23,190 bases of DNA, from NCBI GenBank assembly GCA_002408065.1, contig DHQI01000043.1:1183-24372 (forward strand), given 5' to 3'. Source of the stretch: Bacteroidales bacterium UBA5342. GTDB taxonomy: Bacteria > Bacteroidota > Bacteroidia > Bacteroidales > UBA5342. The notes under the pieces are model-generated. The model worked only from the letters and a program-made list of their open reading frames with translations. It searched no databases and was not told where the DNA came from. The stretch's first letter is position 1. The number at the start of each line of letters is the position of its first letter. Made by a program: the position numbers and the translations under genes. This document shows positions 1-6,365 of this stretch, in pieces.

Positions 1-883
1 CGGCTGTAAGTCCCCATTTGAATCGGGTAATCAGTCGCTTATCGATGCCTTCCAGATTGAAAGGCGGTTTGTCTGATGTTAGGATCAGTTGCTTGCCTGC
101 TTGGTGCAAATAGTTAAAAATATGGAAAAATGTGTTTTGTGTTTTGGCATTATTGGCCAAATCGTGGATGTCGTCAATTATTAATACGTCGATTAATTGG
201 TAGAAATTGATGAAATCATTGACCGTGCCATTGCGAACAGAATCGGTGTATTGTGTTCTGAATTGGTTGGCGCTTACATATAAAACTGTTTTATTGGGGT
301 GAAGGTCTTTGATCTTGAGTCCAATAGCTTGTGTGATGTGGGTTTTTCCAAAGCCGGATCCGCCATAGATAAACAGAGGGTTAAAAGGTGTTTTGCCTGG
401 TTTCTCAGCAATAGCCATACCGGCAGATCGAGCTACTTTGTTACATTTCCCTTCAATATAGTTGTCGAAAGATAAATCAATGTTGAGTTGAGGATTTATT
501 TCTATCGGTTTAATACCTGGTATGATGAAAGGGCTGCGGATCTCATTAGAATAAGCAGACTGAGTCTTGCCCGAGTTTTTGTGTGTCTCTTTTCCTGGCA
601 CTGTTACGCTTCCACGGCTTCTTGATTCATGGTCAACAATGACGTTATAGAGGAGTCTGGCGTTGGAGCCAACCTCCTTGCGAAGGGCTTTTTCTATGAG
701 GGAAATGTAGTGTTCTTCTAAATATTCATGGAAAAAACCGGATGGCACTTCTAATGTTAATGTGTTTTCTTCTAATTTTGTAGGACGAATAGGTTTGAAC
801 CAAGTAGAATATGCAGTGTCATTTAGATTGTCTCTAAAAAAATTCATACATCTTTCCCAAACCTCTGTGTGATTTTTTTGCAT
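1..883 (-). CDS. dnaA: Chromosomal replication initiator DnaA (5' part, cut by window edge)
   Basis: The visible 294 residues are the N-terminal two thirds of DnaA, the AAA+ ATPase that binds and melts the replication origin. Residues 1-80 form domain I (WERC, YSTWF and a helical FFHEYLEEHY stretch). A variable linker follows (about 85-130), then the AAA+ core. Walker A is GGSGFGKTH at 174-182 (the usual form is GGVGLGKTH), Walker B is LIIDDIH at 234-240, sensor 1 is LTSDKPP at 268-274, and the arginine-finger region is TRFKWGL at 286-292. The rest of the AAA+ lid and the DNA-binding domain IV lie beyond position 1. The ATG at 883 is the natural start because the domain I similarity begins at once. 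No Shine-Dalgarno sequence is seen, as is usual in Bacteroidota. The gene is divergent from the yqgE-xerD group across an AT-rich spacer. Confidence 0.96.
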   Translation of the reverse strand, partial: MQKNHTEVWERCMNFFRDNLNDTAYSTWFKPIRPTKLEENTLTLEVPSGFFHEYLEEHYISLIEKALRKEVGSNARLLYNVIVDHESRSRGSVTVPGKETHKNSGKTQSAYSNEIRSPFIIPGIKPIEINPQLNIDLSFDNYIEGKCNKVARSAGMAIAEKPGKTPFNPLFIYGGSGFGKTHITQAIGLKIKDLHPNKTVLYVSANQFRTQYTDSVRNGTVNDFINFYQLIDVLIIDDIHDLANNAKTQNTFFHIFNYLHQAGKQLILTSDKPPFNLEGIDKRLITRFKWGLTA

Positions 884-1237
884 TTTAATTTTTGATATTT
901 AATGGTTTATATAAATAAATTCTTTAGATATTTCGCCCCTTTAATCTAAAGATATTTCTTGTTTACTTAATGGTTGAGCAAAATTCGTAAAAAAAAGTTG
1001 ATAAAAAAATCAGGGAATAATTTGTTTTTCTGAAATAATATTATTGAATTGTGGTTCAGTTATCTAATAAATCTGCTTTTAATATCTGAAATTGCTGTTA
1101 ATAATCATAGTCATTTTCTAGTGTCCTGAAAATCAAGGATTGTTAATTTTTTGTTTATTCGGATTATGTCTTGATAAGAGCACTGCTAAGTCCTTAATAA
1201 AATGTTGTGATAACAACGAATTTTGAGGGGGCGAAAA
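884..1237. other. AT-rich divergent intergenic region upstream of dnaA
   Basis: This 354-base spacer separates dnaA (minus) from the yqgE leader (plus). It is strikingly AT-rich with many A and T runs, as expected for promoter regions and for origins. I looked for DnaA boxes of the TTATCCACA type on both strands and found none with fewer than about three mismatches, so an origin here is possible but unsupported. It holds the inverted repeat at 921-952 and a short palindrome GTTGT-GATA-ACAAC at 1204-1217. No clear TAnnTTTG promoter element was found in either direction; the nearest is GAATTTTG about 20 bases before the leader ORF. Confidence 0.55.
921..952. repeat. Perfect 9-bp inverted repeat upstream of dnaA
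   Basis: TCTTTAGAT (921-929) is mirrored exactly by ATCTAAAGA (944-952) around a 14-base loop. The octamer GATATTTC also occurs twice in direct orientation (927-934 and 951-958). The repeat ends about 38 bases upstream of the dnaA start codon, where an operator or a 5'-UTR hairpin of dnaA could lie. The role is unknown. Confidence 0.5.
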
Positions 1238-1306
1238 ATGAAAATTTTTACTTTACATAAAATAATTATACATTTGCTGTTGATTATCAAAGGAGTCCGT
1301 CGATGA
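1238..1306 (+). CDS. Possible 22-codon leader ORF overlapping yqgE
   Basis: An ATG at 1238 opens a 22-codon frame, a hydrophobic peptide with basic ends (MKIFTLHKIII... ending KGVRR). A purine-rich GAGGGGGCG lies just upstream. Its TGA stop (1304-1306) overlaps the ATG of yqgE (1303-1305) in an ATGA arrangement, the classic geometry for translational coupling. The downstream ribosome site AGGAG (1291-1295) lies inside this small frame. I do not recognise the peptide. It may be a real leader peptide or a chance frame; the overlap and the purine tract are the only support. Confidence 0.35.
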   Translation: MKIFTLHKIIIHLLLIIKGVRR

Positions 1307-1878
1307 ATCGCGTAAAATTAAATAAAACACATCGTTTATTGTCTCCGGTGAAAGGGCGTTTCTTGCTAGCAGAGCCTTTTGCTGTTGATTTGTATTTTTC
1401 CCGTTCGGTAGTGTTGTTGATGGATGCGGGGCCGGGAGGATGCATGGGTTTGGTTTTGAATAAAAGGGTAAATAGAGATATTGCTCCTTTTTTGTCGAAA
1501 TTTGGTTTGGCTGATATGCCTGTTTTTCGTGGTGGGCCTGTGGAGCAGGAGCGTTTGTTTTATGTTCATGATGTGCCGGATGTTCAAGGGGCTGTGCAGA
1601 TTGGTGTTGACTTGTATGTTGGTGGTTCTTTGCGTGAAGTGGTTGAGTGTTATAAGGCTTCTTCGCGGGCTTATCATTTGAAGTTCTTTTTGGGGTATGC
1701 GGGGTGGACAGGTGGTCAGTTAGAGGATGAGATAGAACGGGAGTCTTGGGTGGTGTGTGAGCAGGGCATGGATATCTGGGGTGATGGGGGAGAGATGTGG
1801 CAAGAAGCTTTGTTGGCTCTTGATGATCTGTATTATAATATGTGGTTGAATTGTCCTTTTGATCCGCAGTTTAATTAA
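1303..1878 (+). CDS. YqgE/AlgH family protein (UPF0301/DUF179)
   Basis: The 191-residue protein matches the YqgE/AlgH family in length and in its N-terminal signature: KGRFLLAEPF (residues 17-26), then FSRSVVLLMD and GGCMGLVLNKR (about 45-55). The central FRGGPVEQERLFYVHD and the later FFLGYAGWTGGQLEDEIE are also typical. The family is small, cytoplasmic and widespread. Its biochemical function is not established, although AlgH was first linked to alginate regulation in Pseudomonas. The ATG at 1303 has a clear AGGAG seven bases upstream, unusual in this window, where most genes lack one. xerD follows after only 11 bases, so the two are probably co-transcribed. The family call is firm; the role is unknown. 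Confidence 0.9.
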   Translation: MNRVKLNKTHRLLSPVKGRFLLAEPFAVDLYFSRSVVLLMDAGPGGCMGLVLNKRVNRDIAPFLSKFGLADMPVFRGGPVEQERLFYVHDVPDVQGAVQIGVDLYVGGSLREVVECYKASSRAYHLKFFLGYAGWTGGQLEDEIERESWVVCEQGMDIWGDGGEMWQEALLALDDLYYNMWLNCPFDPQFN

Positions 1879-1889
1879 ATTGATACATT

Positions 1890-2789
1890 ATGGCTAATGT
1901 TAATTTGATTCGTAGTTATCATTCTTTTTTGATTTTGGAGAAGGCTTTGTCTGATAATACGGTAGAGGCTTATATGAGTGATATTGAAAAGTTGCTGTCT
2001 TTTTCGGAGCAGAGTGCTTTTAAGGTAGAAAAGGCACGTTATAAAGATTTGCAGAATTTTGTTAAAAAACTTGGTGAAGAAGAAGTTTCTAATTCTACCA
2101 TCGTCAGAGTGGTGTCTAGCGTTAAGTCTTTTTATCGTTATCTTTATTTTGAAGGGGTGATTAAGGAAGATCCCTCGCTGTTGTTGGAGTCACCTAAGGT
2201 TGGAAAACATCTGCCTGATGTCTTGTCTGTGGAGGAGATCGATAAGGTGATAGCTGCTGTGGATATGTCTAAAACAGAAGGACAGCGTAACAAAGCCATC
2301 ATGGAGACACTTTATGGTTGTGGTTTGCGTGTGTCGGAGCTGATAAGTTTACAATTGAGTGATATTTATAGGAAGGAGGGGGTGGTGCGTATAATAGGTA
2401 AAGGCAATAAGGAGCGTTTGGTGCCTATTAGTAAAACAGCACTCAGAGAGATTGATATATATTGTGAAGAGGCCCGTTCCCGCTTGTCTATAAAGCCCGG
2501 TTATGAGGATTTTGTTTTCTTGAATAGACGTGGGGCTCAGCTGACGCGTGTTATGATTTTTACGATAATAAAAAATGCTGTGGAAGCTTCCGGTCTTAAA
2601 AAAAATGTGAGTCCACATACGTTTCGCCATTCCTTTGCTACTCACTTGTTGGAGAATGGGGCTAACTTGCGTGTTATTCAGGAGATGTTGGGGCATGCTT
2701 CTATTACAACAACTGAAGTGTATGCGCATTTAAATTCGAAAATGCTTCGCGATACAGTTGAGACCTATCACCCACGTGCTAAAGGCTAG
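1890..2789 (+). CDS. xerD: Site-specific tyrosine recombinase XerD
   Basis: This 299-residue protein is a full-length Xer recombinase, which with a partner resolves chromosome dimers at dif during division. The N-terminal SAM-like DNA-binding domain spans about residues 1-95 and the catalytic domain about 105-295. All catalytic residues can be placed: R147 in CGLRVSEL, K171 in GKGNKER, H243 and R246 in HTFRHSFATH, H269 in LGHASI, and the tyrosine nucleophile Y278 in TTTEVYAH. The spacing matches E. coli XerD almost residue for residue, and the length excludes a phage or transposon integrase with extra domains. No dif site was recognised nearby. It follows yqgE by 11 bases. XerC and XerD are hard to separate by eye; XerD is preferred for the overall pattern. 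Confidence 0.93.
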   Translation: MANVNLIRSYHSFLILEKALSDNTVEAYMSDIEKLLSFSEQSAFKVEKARYKDLQNFVKKLGEEEVSNSTIVRVVSSVKSFYRYLYFEGVIKEDPSLLLESPKVGKHLPDVLSVEEIDKVIAAVDMSKTEGQRNKAIMETLYGCGLRVSELISLQLSDIYRKEGVVRIIGKGNKERLVPISKTALREIDIYCEEARSRLSIKPGYEDFVFLNRRGAQLTRVMIFTIIKNAVEASGLKKNVSPHTFRHSFATHLLENGANLRVIQEMLGHASITTTEVYAHLNSKMLRDTVETYHPRAKG

Positions 2790-2820
2790 TTGTCAGTTTT
2801 TTAAAATTTCCATTTTCGGT

Positions 2821-2840
2821 CACTGAGCGCAGTCGAAGTG
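2821..2840. repeat. REP-like palindromic element
   Basis: The 20-mer CACTGAGCGCAGTCGAAGTG is an imperfect palindrome with CACT/AGTG ends and an offset GAGC...TCGA core. It sits in the xerD-phosphatase gap. Elements of the form GAGCGnAGTCGAAG are, from general knowledge, dispersed intergenic repeats in many Bacteroidota and other bacteria. Only one copy is present in this window, so dispersal cannot be shown here. A TCAAATTTCAAATTTC tract follows directly. It may form a hairpin in the xerD transcript. Confidence 0.6.
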
Positions 2841-2864
2841 TCAAATTTCAAATTTCATCTTTTA

Positions 2865-3332
2865 ATGTCTGATAAGAAAAAAGTATTGTTTGTTTGTATG
2901 GGTAATATTTGTCGCTCGCCTAGTGCTGAGGCGGTGATGAAGAAAGTGGCGCAGGATCGTGGTGTGGATTTAGAAATAGATTCTGCCGGGACTATAGCTT
3001 ACCATGCCGGAGAGCCGGCTGATGCGCGAATGCAGCGCCATGCTATGCGGCGTGTGTATCACCTGACCAGTATATCGCGCCCGGTGGTAGAGTCTGATTA
3101 TTATGATTTTGACTTGATTGTAGGGATGGATGCCGCTAATATGGCTGATTTGGATGAGCGTGCGCCTTCTGCTGAGCTTCGCAAAAAACTTTCTTTGATG
3201 ACTGATTACTGTACTGAATTTAAAGAATATAACTCGGTGCCGGACCCTTATTATGGCGGTAGTGCAGGTTTTGAGCTGGTGCTTGACTTGCTTGAAGATG
3301 CTTGTGTTGGTTTGTTGGAAGTGATCGGGTGA
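2865..3332 (+). CDS. Low-molecular-weight protein tyrosine phosphatase
   Basis: The 155-residue protein carries the phosphatase P-loop CMGNICRS at residues 11-18 (C11-x5-R17; C11 is the nucleophile) close to the N-terminus, as in all LMW-PTPs. It also has the general-acid loop VPDPYYGG with D127. Length and layout fit the Wzb/YfkJ group. In Bacteroidota such genes are often single and not tied to capsule loci, and no exopolysaccharide genes lie nearby, so the substrate is unknown. The frame can be extended to a GTG at 2838, but that adds residues encoded by the REP-like palindrome and the AAATTTC tract. The ATG at 2865 puts the catalytic loop at the normal distance and is preferred. Confidence 0.92.
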   Translation: MSDKKKVLFVCMGNICRSPSAEAVMKKVAQDRGVDLEIDSAGTIAYHAGEPADARMQRHAMRRVYHLTSISRPVVESDYYDFDLIVGMDAANMADLDERAPSAELRKKLSLMTDYCTEFKEYNSVPDPYYGGSAGFELVLDLLEDACVGLLEVIG

Positions 3333-3443
3333 TGTGTGATTTCTGATTTAAGGTGTTGGCGTTCTTTTTACGTTTCTGTTTTTATTTGTTTTCCGCTTCT
3401 CTTTTTAATTATCAATATTTGATAAATATCCCCATCTGATTCC

Positions 3444-3474
3444 TTTGTATATTAAGGAAATAATACTACTTTTG
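3444..3474 (+). promoter_or_regulatory. Promoter of the rplM-rpsI-rpsB-tsf cluster
   Basis: TTTG at 3444-3447 and TACTTTTG at 3467-3474 are separated by exactly 19 bases. This matches the Bacteroidota primary sigma factor consensus (-33 TTTG, -7 TAnnTTTG). It is the best promoter in the window. Transcription would begin near 3480, giving a leader of about 80 bases before rplM. Confidence 0.85.
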
Positions 3475-3485
3475 CAGTCCGATTA

Positions 3486-3529
3486 TCACCAGATTTTAAT
3501 GTAGCTGTCTGATGGTGAATAGGATAGCT
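3486..3529 (+). promoter_or_regulatory. Structured rplM leader, potential H-type pseudoknot
   Basis: Stem 1 is TCACCA (3486-3491) with TGGTGA (3513-3518). Stem 2 is AGCTGTC (3503-3509) with GATAGCT (3523-3529), containing one G-U pair. The four arms interleave as 1-2-1'-2', so both stems can form together as a pseudoknot. The element lies between the promoter and the rplM start, where autoregulatory ribosomal-protein leaders are found. L13 or another product of the operon would be the natural ligand (inference). I recall an L13 leader candidate described in Bacteroidia but cannot confirm that this is the same one. Confidence 0.55.
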
Positions 3530-3561
3530 CGGATTTTTAACGAATTTTAACAGCATAAAAG

Positions 3562-4017
3562 GTGAATACTTTAAGTTTTAAAACAGAATCAGCAAACAAA
3601 ACCACTATAAATAAAGAGTGGGTTATTGTAGATGCTGAGGATGCTATTTTGGGACGTTTGTCTTCAAAAGTAGCAAAGATGCTTCGTGGTAAGTACAAGC
3701 CCAACTTTACTCCTCACGTAGATTGTGGTGATAACGTGATTGTTATCAACGCTGAGAAGATCCAATTGACAGGTAATAAGATGCAGAAACGCGAGCATTT
3801 TACTCACTCTGGTTATCCGGGTGGACAAAAGCGCACTACTCCTGCACAAATTATGGCCAAACGTCCTGAGCAATTAATTGAGCACGCCGTAAAAGGTATG
3901 TTGCCAAAGAATAAGCTTGGTGCACAGCTTTTCCGTAACCTGTTTGTATATACTGGTTATGAGCATCCTCACGAGGCTCAACAACCTAAAAAAGTAGATT
4001 TAAACACTATTAAATAA
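3562..4017 (+). CDS. rplM: 50S ribosomal protein L13
   Basis: This 151-residue protein is L13, an early-assembly protein of the large subunit. Conserved blocks include KEWVIVDAEDAILGRL (about residues 19-34), LRGKYKPNFTPHVDCGD (41-57), HFTHSGYPGG (79-88) and MLPKNKLG (113-120). The start codon is GTG at 3562. The resulting N-terminus, NTLSFKTESANKTT, closely resembles Bacteroides L13 proteins, and no ATG upstream in this frame fits better. It heads the cluster rplM-rpsI-rpsB-tsf. rpsI begins only 5 bases after its stop. Expression is probably controlled from the promoter at 3444-3474 and the structured leader. Confidence 0.97.
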   Translation: MNTLSFKTESANKTTINKEWVIVDAEDAILGRLSSKVAKMLRGKYKPNFTPHVDCGDNVIVINAEKIQLTGNKMQKREHFTHSGYPGGQKRTTPAQIMAKRPEQLIEHAVKGMLPKNKLGAQLFRNLFVYTGYEHPHEAQQPKKVDLNTIK

Positions 4018-4022
4018 GTACG

Positions 4023-4409
4023 ATGGAAGTAGTTAATGCAATAGGAAGACGTAAAGCGGCGGTAGCCCGTGTTTATGTGAAAGATGGTAGCGGTAAGATT
4101 ACTATCAACAATCGTGAATTTGAAGATTACTTTCCATCTTCTATTTTACAGTATGTAGTGAAGCAGCCTTTAACCACTCTTGGGGTGGAAGCTAACTATG
4201 ATATTACTATCAACCTTGACGGTGGTGGTTTTAAAGGACAAGCTGAGGCGGCACGATTGGGTATTGCCCGTGCTATGGTTATTATTGATCCTGAAAACAA
4301 ACCTGCGCTTAAAGCTGAAGGTTTTATGACTCGCGACTCCCGTGTTGTTGAGCGTAAGAAACCAGGACAACCAAAAGCACGTAAGAAATTCCAATTCAGT
4401 AAACGTTAA
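4023..4409 (+). CDS. rpsI: 30S ribosomal protein S9
   Basis: The 128-residue protein is S9 of the small subunit. It begins with the usual NAIGRRKAAVARVYVKDGSG block. It contains GGGFKGQAEAARLGIARA (about residues 67-84). It ends in KKFQFSKR, the conserved basic tail whose final Lys-Arg reaches the P-site tRNA in known ribosomes. It is paired with rplM as in most bacteria, with a 5-base gap and no promoter between them. A 221-base region with two structured elements separates it from rpsB. Confidence 0.97.
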   Translation: MEVVNAIGRRKAAVARVYVKDGSGKITINNREFEDYFPSSILQYVVKQPLTTLGVEANYDITINLDGGGFKGQAEAARLGIARAMVIIDPENKPALKAEGFMTRDSRVVERKKPGQPKARKKFQFSKR

Positions 4410-4430
4410 TATTACGAAATTGATAAAGAT

Positions 4431-4483
4431 TTTGAATTTGAAAAGTTTGTCAACAATGGGTCGGCAAACTTTCAAATTTCAAA
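4431..4483 (+). repeat. Long imperfect hairpin between rpsI and rpsB
   Basis: The arm at 4431-4449 (TTTGAATTTGAAAAGTTTG) pairs with 4465-4483 (CAAACTTTCAAATTTCAAA), with two single-base bulges and a 15-base loop. No run of T follows, so it is unlikely to be a standard intrinsic terminator. It may be a processing or mRNA-stability element between the two halves of the operon. The CAAATTTCAAATTTC unit continues to about 4490 and also occurs at 2841-2857. Confidence 0.5.
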
Positions 4484-4500
4484 TTTCAAATTATTATAGA

Positions 4501-4557
4501 GTTTAGTATCTAAACTATCAGGACTCTTCCGGGTTTTTATGGAGGGCTACCTGATGG
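4501..4557 (+). promoter_or_regulatory. Structured leader upstream of rpsB
   Basis: Two consecutive hairpins can be drawn. The first is GTTTAG/CTAAAC (4501-4506 with 4510-4515). The second is CTATCAGG (4515-4522) with CCTGATGG (4550-4557), enclosing an inner stem TCTTCC (4525-4530) with GGAGGG (4541-4546) that includes G-U pairs. The element ends 73 bases before the rpsB start. S2-binding autoregulatory leaders upstream of rpsB-tsf are known in other bacteria; whether this is one is inference. No clear TAnnTTTG promoter was found between rpsI and rpsB. Confidence 0.5.
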
Positions 4558-4630
4558 TTGCTTTATTTTTAAGTAAAAAGAATGTAAACAGAGGATGTCG
4601 CCCGGGCATACTTATTAAAATTTTGATCTA

Positions 4631-5413
4631 ATGGCAAAAGTAGAATTTGAACAGTTATTAGAAGCAGGTTGTCACTTCGGACACCTTACTCGTAAATGGA
4701 ACCCTGCAATGGCACCATATATCTTTATGGAGCGCAACGGTATCCACATTTTGGATTTGCACAAGACTGTAGCTAAAGTTGATGATGCTGCAGCAGCAAT
4801 TAAAAACATCGCTAAAACAGGTCGTCGTATCCTTTTCGTAGCGACTAAGAAACAAGCTAAAGACATTGTAGCAGAAAAAGTATCAAGCGTAGGTATGCCT
4901 TACGTGACAGAACGCTGGACTGGTGGTATGTTAACTAACTTTCCAACTATCCGTAAAGCGATCAAGAAAATGACATCAATCGATAAGATGATGACTGATG
5001 GTACGTTTGATACCCTTTCTAAGCGTGAGCGTCTTCAGATTACACGTCAGCGTGCTAAGCTGGAAAAAGTATTGGGATCTATTTCTGATATGAACCGTTT
5101 GCCTGCTGCACTTTTTATTGTAGACGTAGTAAAAGAGCACATCGCAGTAAAAGAAGCTAAACGCCTTAATATTCCTGTATTCGCTATGGTGGATACTAAC
5201 TCAGATCCTAAGGACATTGACTTCGCTATTCCTGCTAACGATGATGCTTCTAAGTCTATTGAAGTCATCGTAGGTGCAATGACTGACGCTATCAACGAAG
5301 GCTTGATGGAGCGTAAAGCAGCCCGTGAAGAAGAGCAAGCAGCCCGCAAAGAAAAAGAAGCAGCATCTAAAGAGAAAGCGGCTGATAAAGCGGCAGAAAA
5401 AGTAGAAGAGTAA
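4631..5413 (+). CDS. rpsB: 30S ribosomal protein S2
   Basis: The 260-residue protein is S2. It has the diagnostic LLEAGCHFGHLTRKWNP N-terminus (about residues 10-26), FMERNGIHILDL, and the central ERWTGGMLTNFPTIRK (94-109). PVFAMVDTNSDPKDIDFAIPANDDA (181-205) is the conserved C-terminal core. The last 35 or so residues are a low-complexity Glu/Lys/Ala tail, common in Bacteroidota S2, which accounts for the length above about 240. It is followed by tsf after 42 bases, the near-universal rpsB-tsf pairing. The ATG at 4631 has no Shine-Dalgarno sequence. The structured element at 4501-4557 is a candidate control site. Confidence 0.97.
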   Translation: MAKVEFEQLLEAGCHFGHLTRKWNPAMAPYIFMERNGIHILDLHKTVAKVDDAAAAIKNIAKTGRRILFVATKKQAKDIVAEKVSSVGMPYVTERWTGGMLTNFPTIRKAIKKMTSIDKMMTDGTFDTLSKRERLQITRQRAKLEKVLGSISDMNRLPAALFIVDVVKEHIAVKEAKRLNIPVFAMVDTNSDPKDIDFAIPANDDASKSIEVIVGAMTDAINEGLMERKAAREEEQAARKEKEAASKEKAADKAAEKVEE

Positions 5414-5455
5414 ACAAGATTATTTTTATATAAACCTTATATAATATTTAAGAAA

Positions 5456-6277
5456 ATGGCTATTAAAGCAGCAGACGTAAGCAAATTACGTAAAATGACT
5501 GGAGCTGGAATGATGGATTGCAAGAAAGCTCTTACTGAAGCAAACGGCGACTTCGATGCGGCCGTAGATGCTATTCGTAAAAAAGGCCAATTGGTGGCTA
5601 GCAAGCGAGCTGATCGTGAAGCAACTGAAGGTTGCGTATTGGCAGCTACTAAAGATGGTGTTGGTATTGTAGTTGCTCTACGATGCGAAACTGATTTCGT
5701 TGCTAAGAATGAAAGCTTTGTTGCGTTTGCTAAGTCTATCCTTGATGTCGCATTAGAGAATGGTGCTTCCTCTATCGAAGAAGCTAACGCTTTGCCATTA
5801 GACGGTTCTACTGTTGCTGAGCAGATTGTAGACCAAACTGGTGTCATTGGTGAAAAGATCGAGTTGGCTTTCTTGGAAAAAGTAGCTGATGCGACTGTAG
5901 TGCCTTATATACACCCAGGTAATGGTTTGGCCGTGGTGGTTGCTCTTAACAAAGAGATTGCTGATGAACAAGTGGGTAAAGATGTGGCTATGCAAGTAGC
6001 AGCAATGAACCCGGTATCTATCTCTAAAGATGATGTGCCTGCTGATGTTGTTGCACACGAATTAGAAATTGGTAAAGAGAAAGCACGTGAAGAGGGTAAG
6101 CCTGAGGCTATGCTTGATAAAATTGCTCAGGGGCGTTTAGGTAAATTCTTCAAAGAAAATACGCTTCTTGCACAGGCTTTTATTAAAGAAAATAAACAAT
6201 CTGTAGAGCAATATCTTAAAGCTACAGACAAAGACCTTACAGTGACAGCTTTCAAACGTTACGCGTTGGCTGACTAA
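5456..6277 (+). CDS. tsf: Translation elongation factor Ts
   Basis: This 273-residue protein is EF-Ts, the nucleotide exchange factor for EF-Tu. The N-terminal UBA-like module (residues 1-50) contains VSKLRKMTGAGMMDCKKAL. The TDFVAKNESF motif (79-88), which inserts into EF-Tu, is intact. The two core subdomains follow, with PYIHPGN near 149 and QGRLGKFFKENTLL near 225. It is the last gene of the ribosomal cluster and is followed 23 bases later by an intrinsic terminator. The start is ATG at 5456, without a Shine-Dalgarno sequence. Confidence 0.97.
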   Translation: MAIKAADVSKLRKMTGAGMMDCKKALTEANGDFDAAVDAIRKKGQLVASKRADREATEGCVLAATKDGVGIVVALRCETDFVAKNESFVAFAKSILDVALENGASSIEEANALPLDGSTVAEQIVDQTGVIGEKIELAFLEKVADATVVPYIHPGNGLAVVVALNKEIADEQVGKDVAMQVAAMNPVSISKDDVPADVVAHELEIGKEKAREEGKPEAMLDKIAQGRLGKFFKENTLLAQAFIKENKQSVEQYLKATDKDLTVTAFKRYALAD

Positions 6278-6300
6278 TCAGATTTTTGATATAAGATATA

Positions 6301-6333
6301 AAATAGCGATCTATTCAGGTCGCTATTTTTTTT
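6301..6333 (+). terminator. Intrinsic terminator after tsf
   Basis: AAATAGCGA (6301-6309) pairs perfectly with TCGCTATTT (6320-6328) across a 10-base loop, followed by a run of T to 6333. It closes the ribosomal operon. Confidence 0.88.
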
Positions 6334-6338
6334 GTTCT

Positions 6339-6346
6339 TATCTTTG
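6339..6346 (+). promoter_or_regulatory. -7 promoter element of the FemAB-like gene
   Basis: TATCTTTG matches the Bacteroidota -7 element TAnnTTTG. The -33 position (about 6316-6319) falls inside the tsf terminator hairpin and does not read TTTG. Transcription would start near 6353, leaving only about a dozen bases before the TTG start at 6366. Confidence 0.5.
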
Positions 6347-6365
6347 TTGATAAACAATCCGATTT

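Noticed and set aside
1203..1215. 13-mer TGTTGTGATAACA, also present at 11175-11187 upstream of the adhesin operon
   Set aside because: Matches of this length are expected by chance in a 23-kb window, and the sites differ in flanking symmetry, so a shared operator is not supported.
1890..2789. Integrase of a mobile element
   Set aside because: Length, residue spacing and neighbours fit a housekeeping Xer recombinase, and no attachment site or other mobile genes are nearby.
2838..2864. GTG start adding nine residues to the phosphatase
   Set aside because: The added codons come from the REP-like palindrome and AAATTTC tract, and the catalytic loop would lie too far from the N-terminus.
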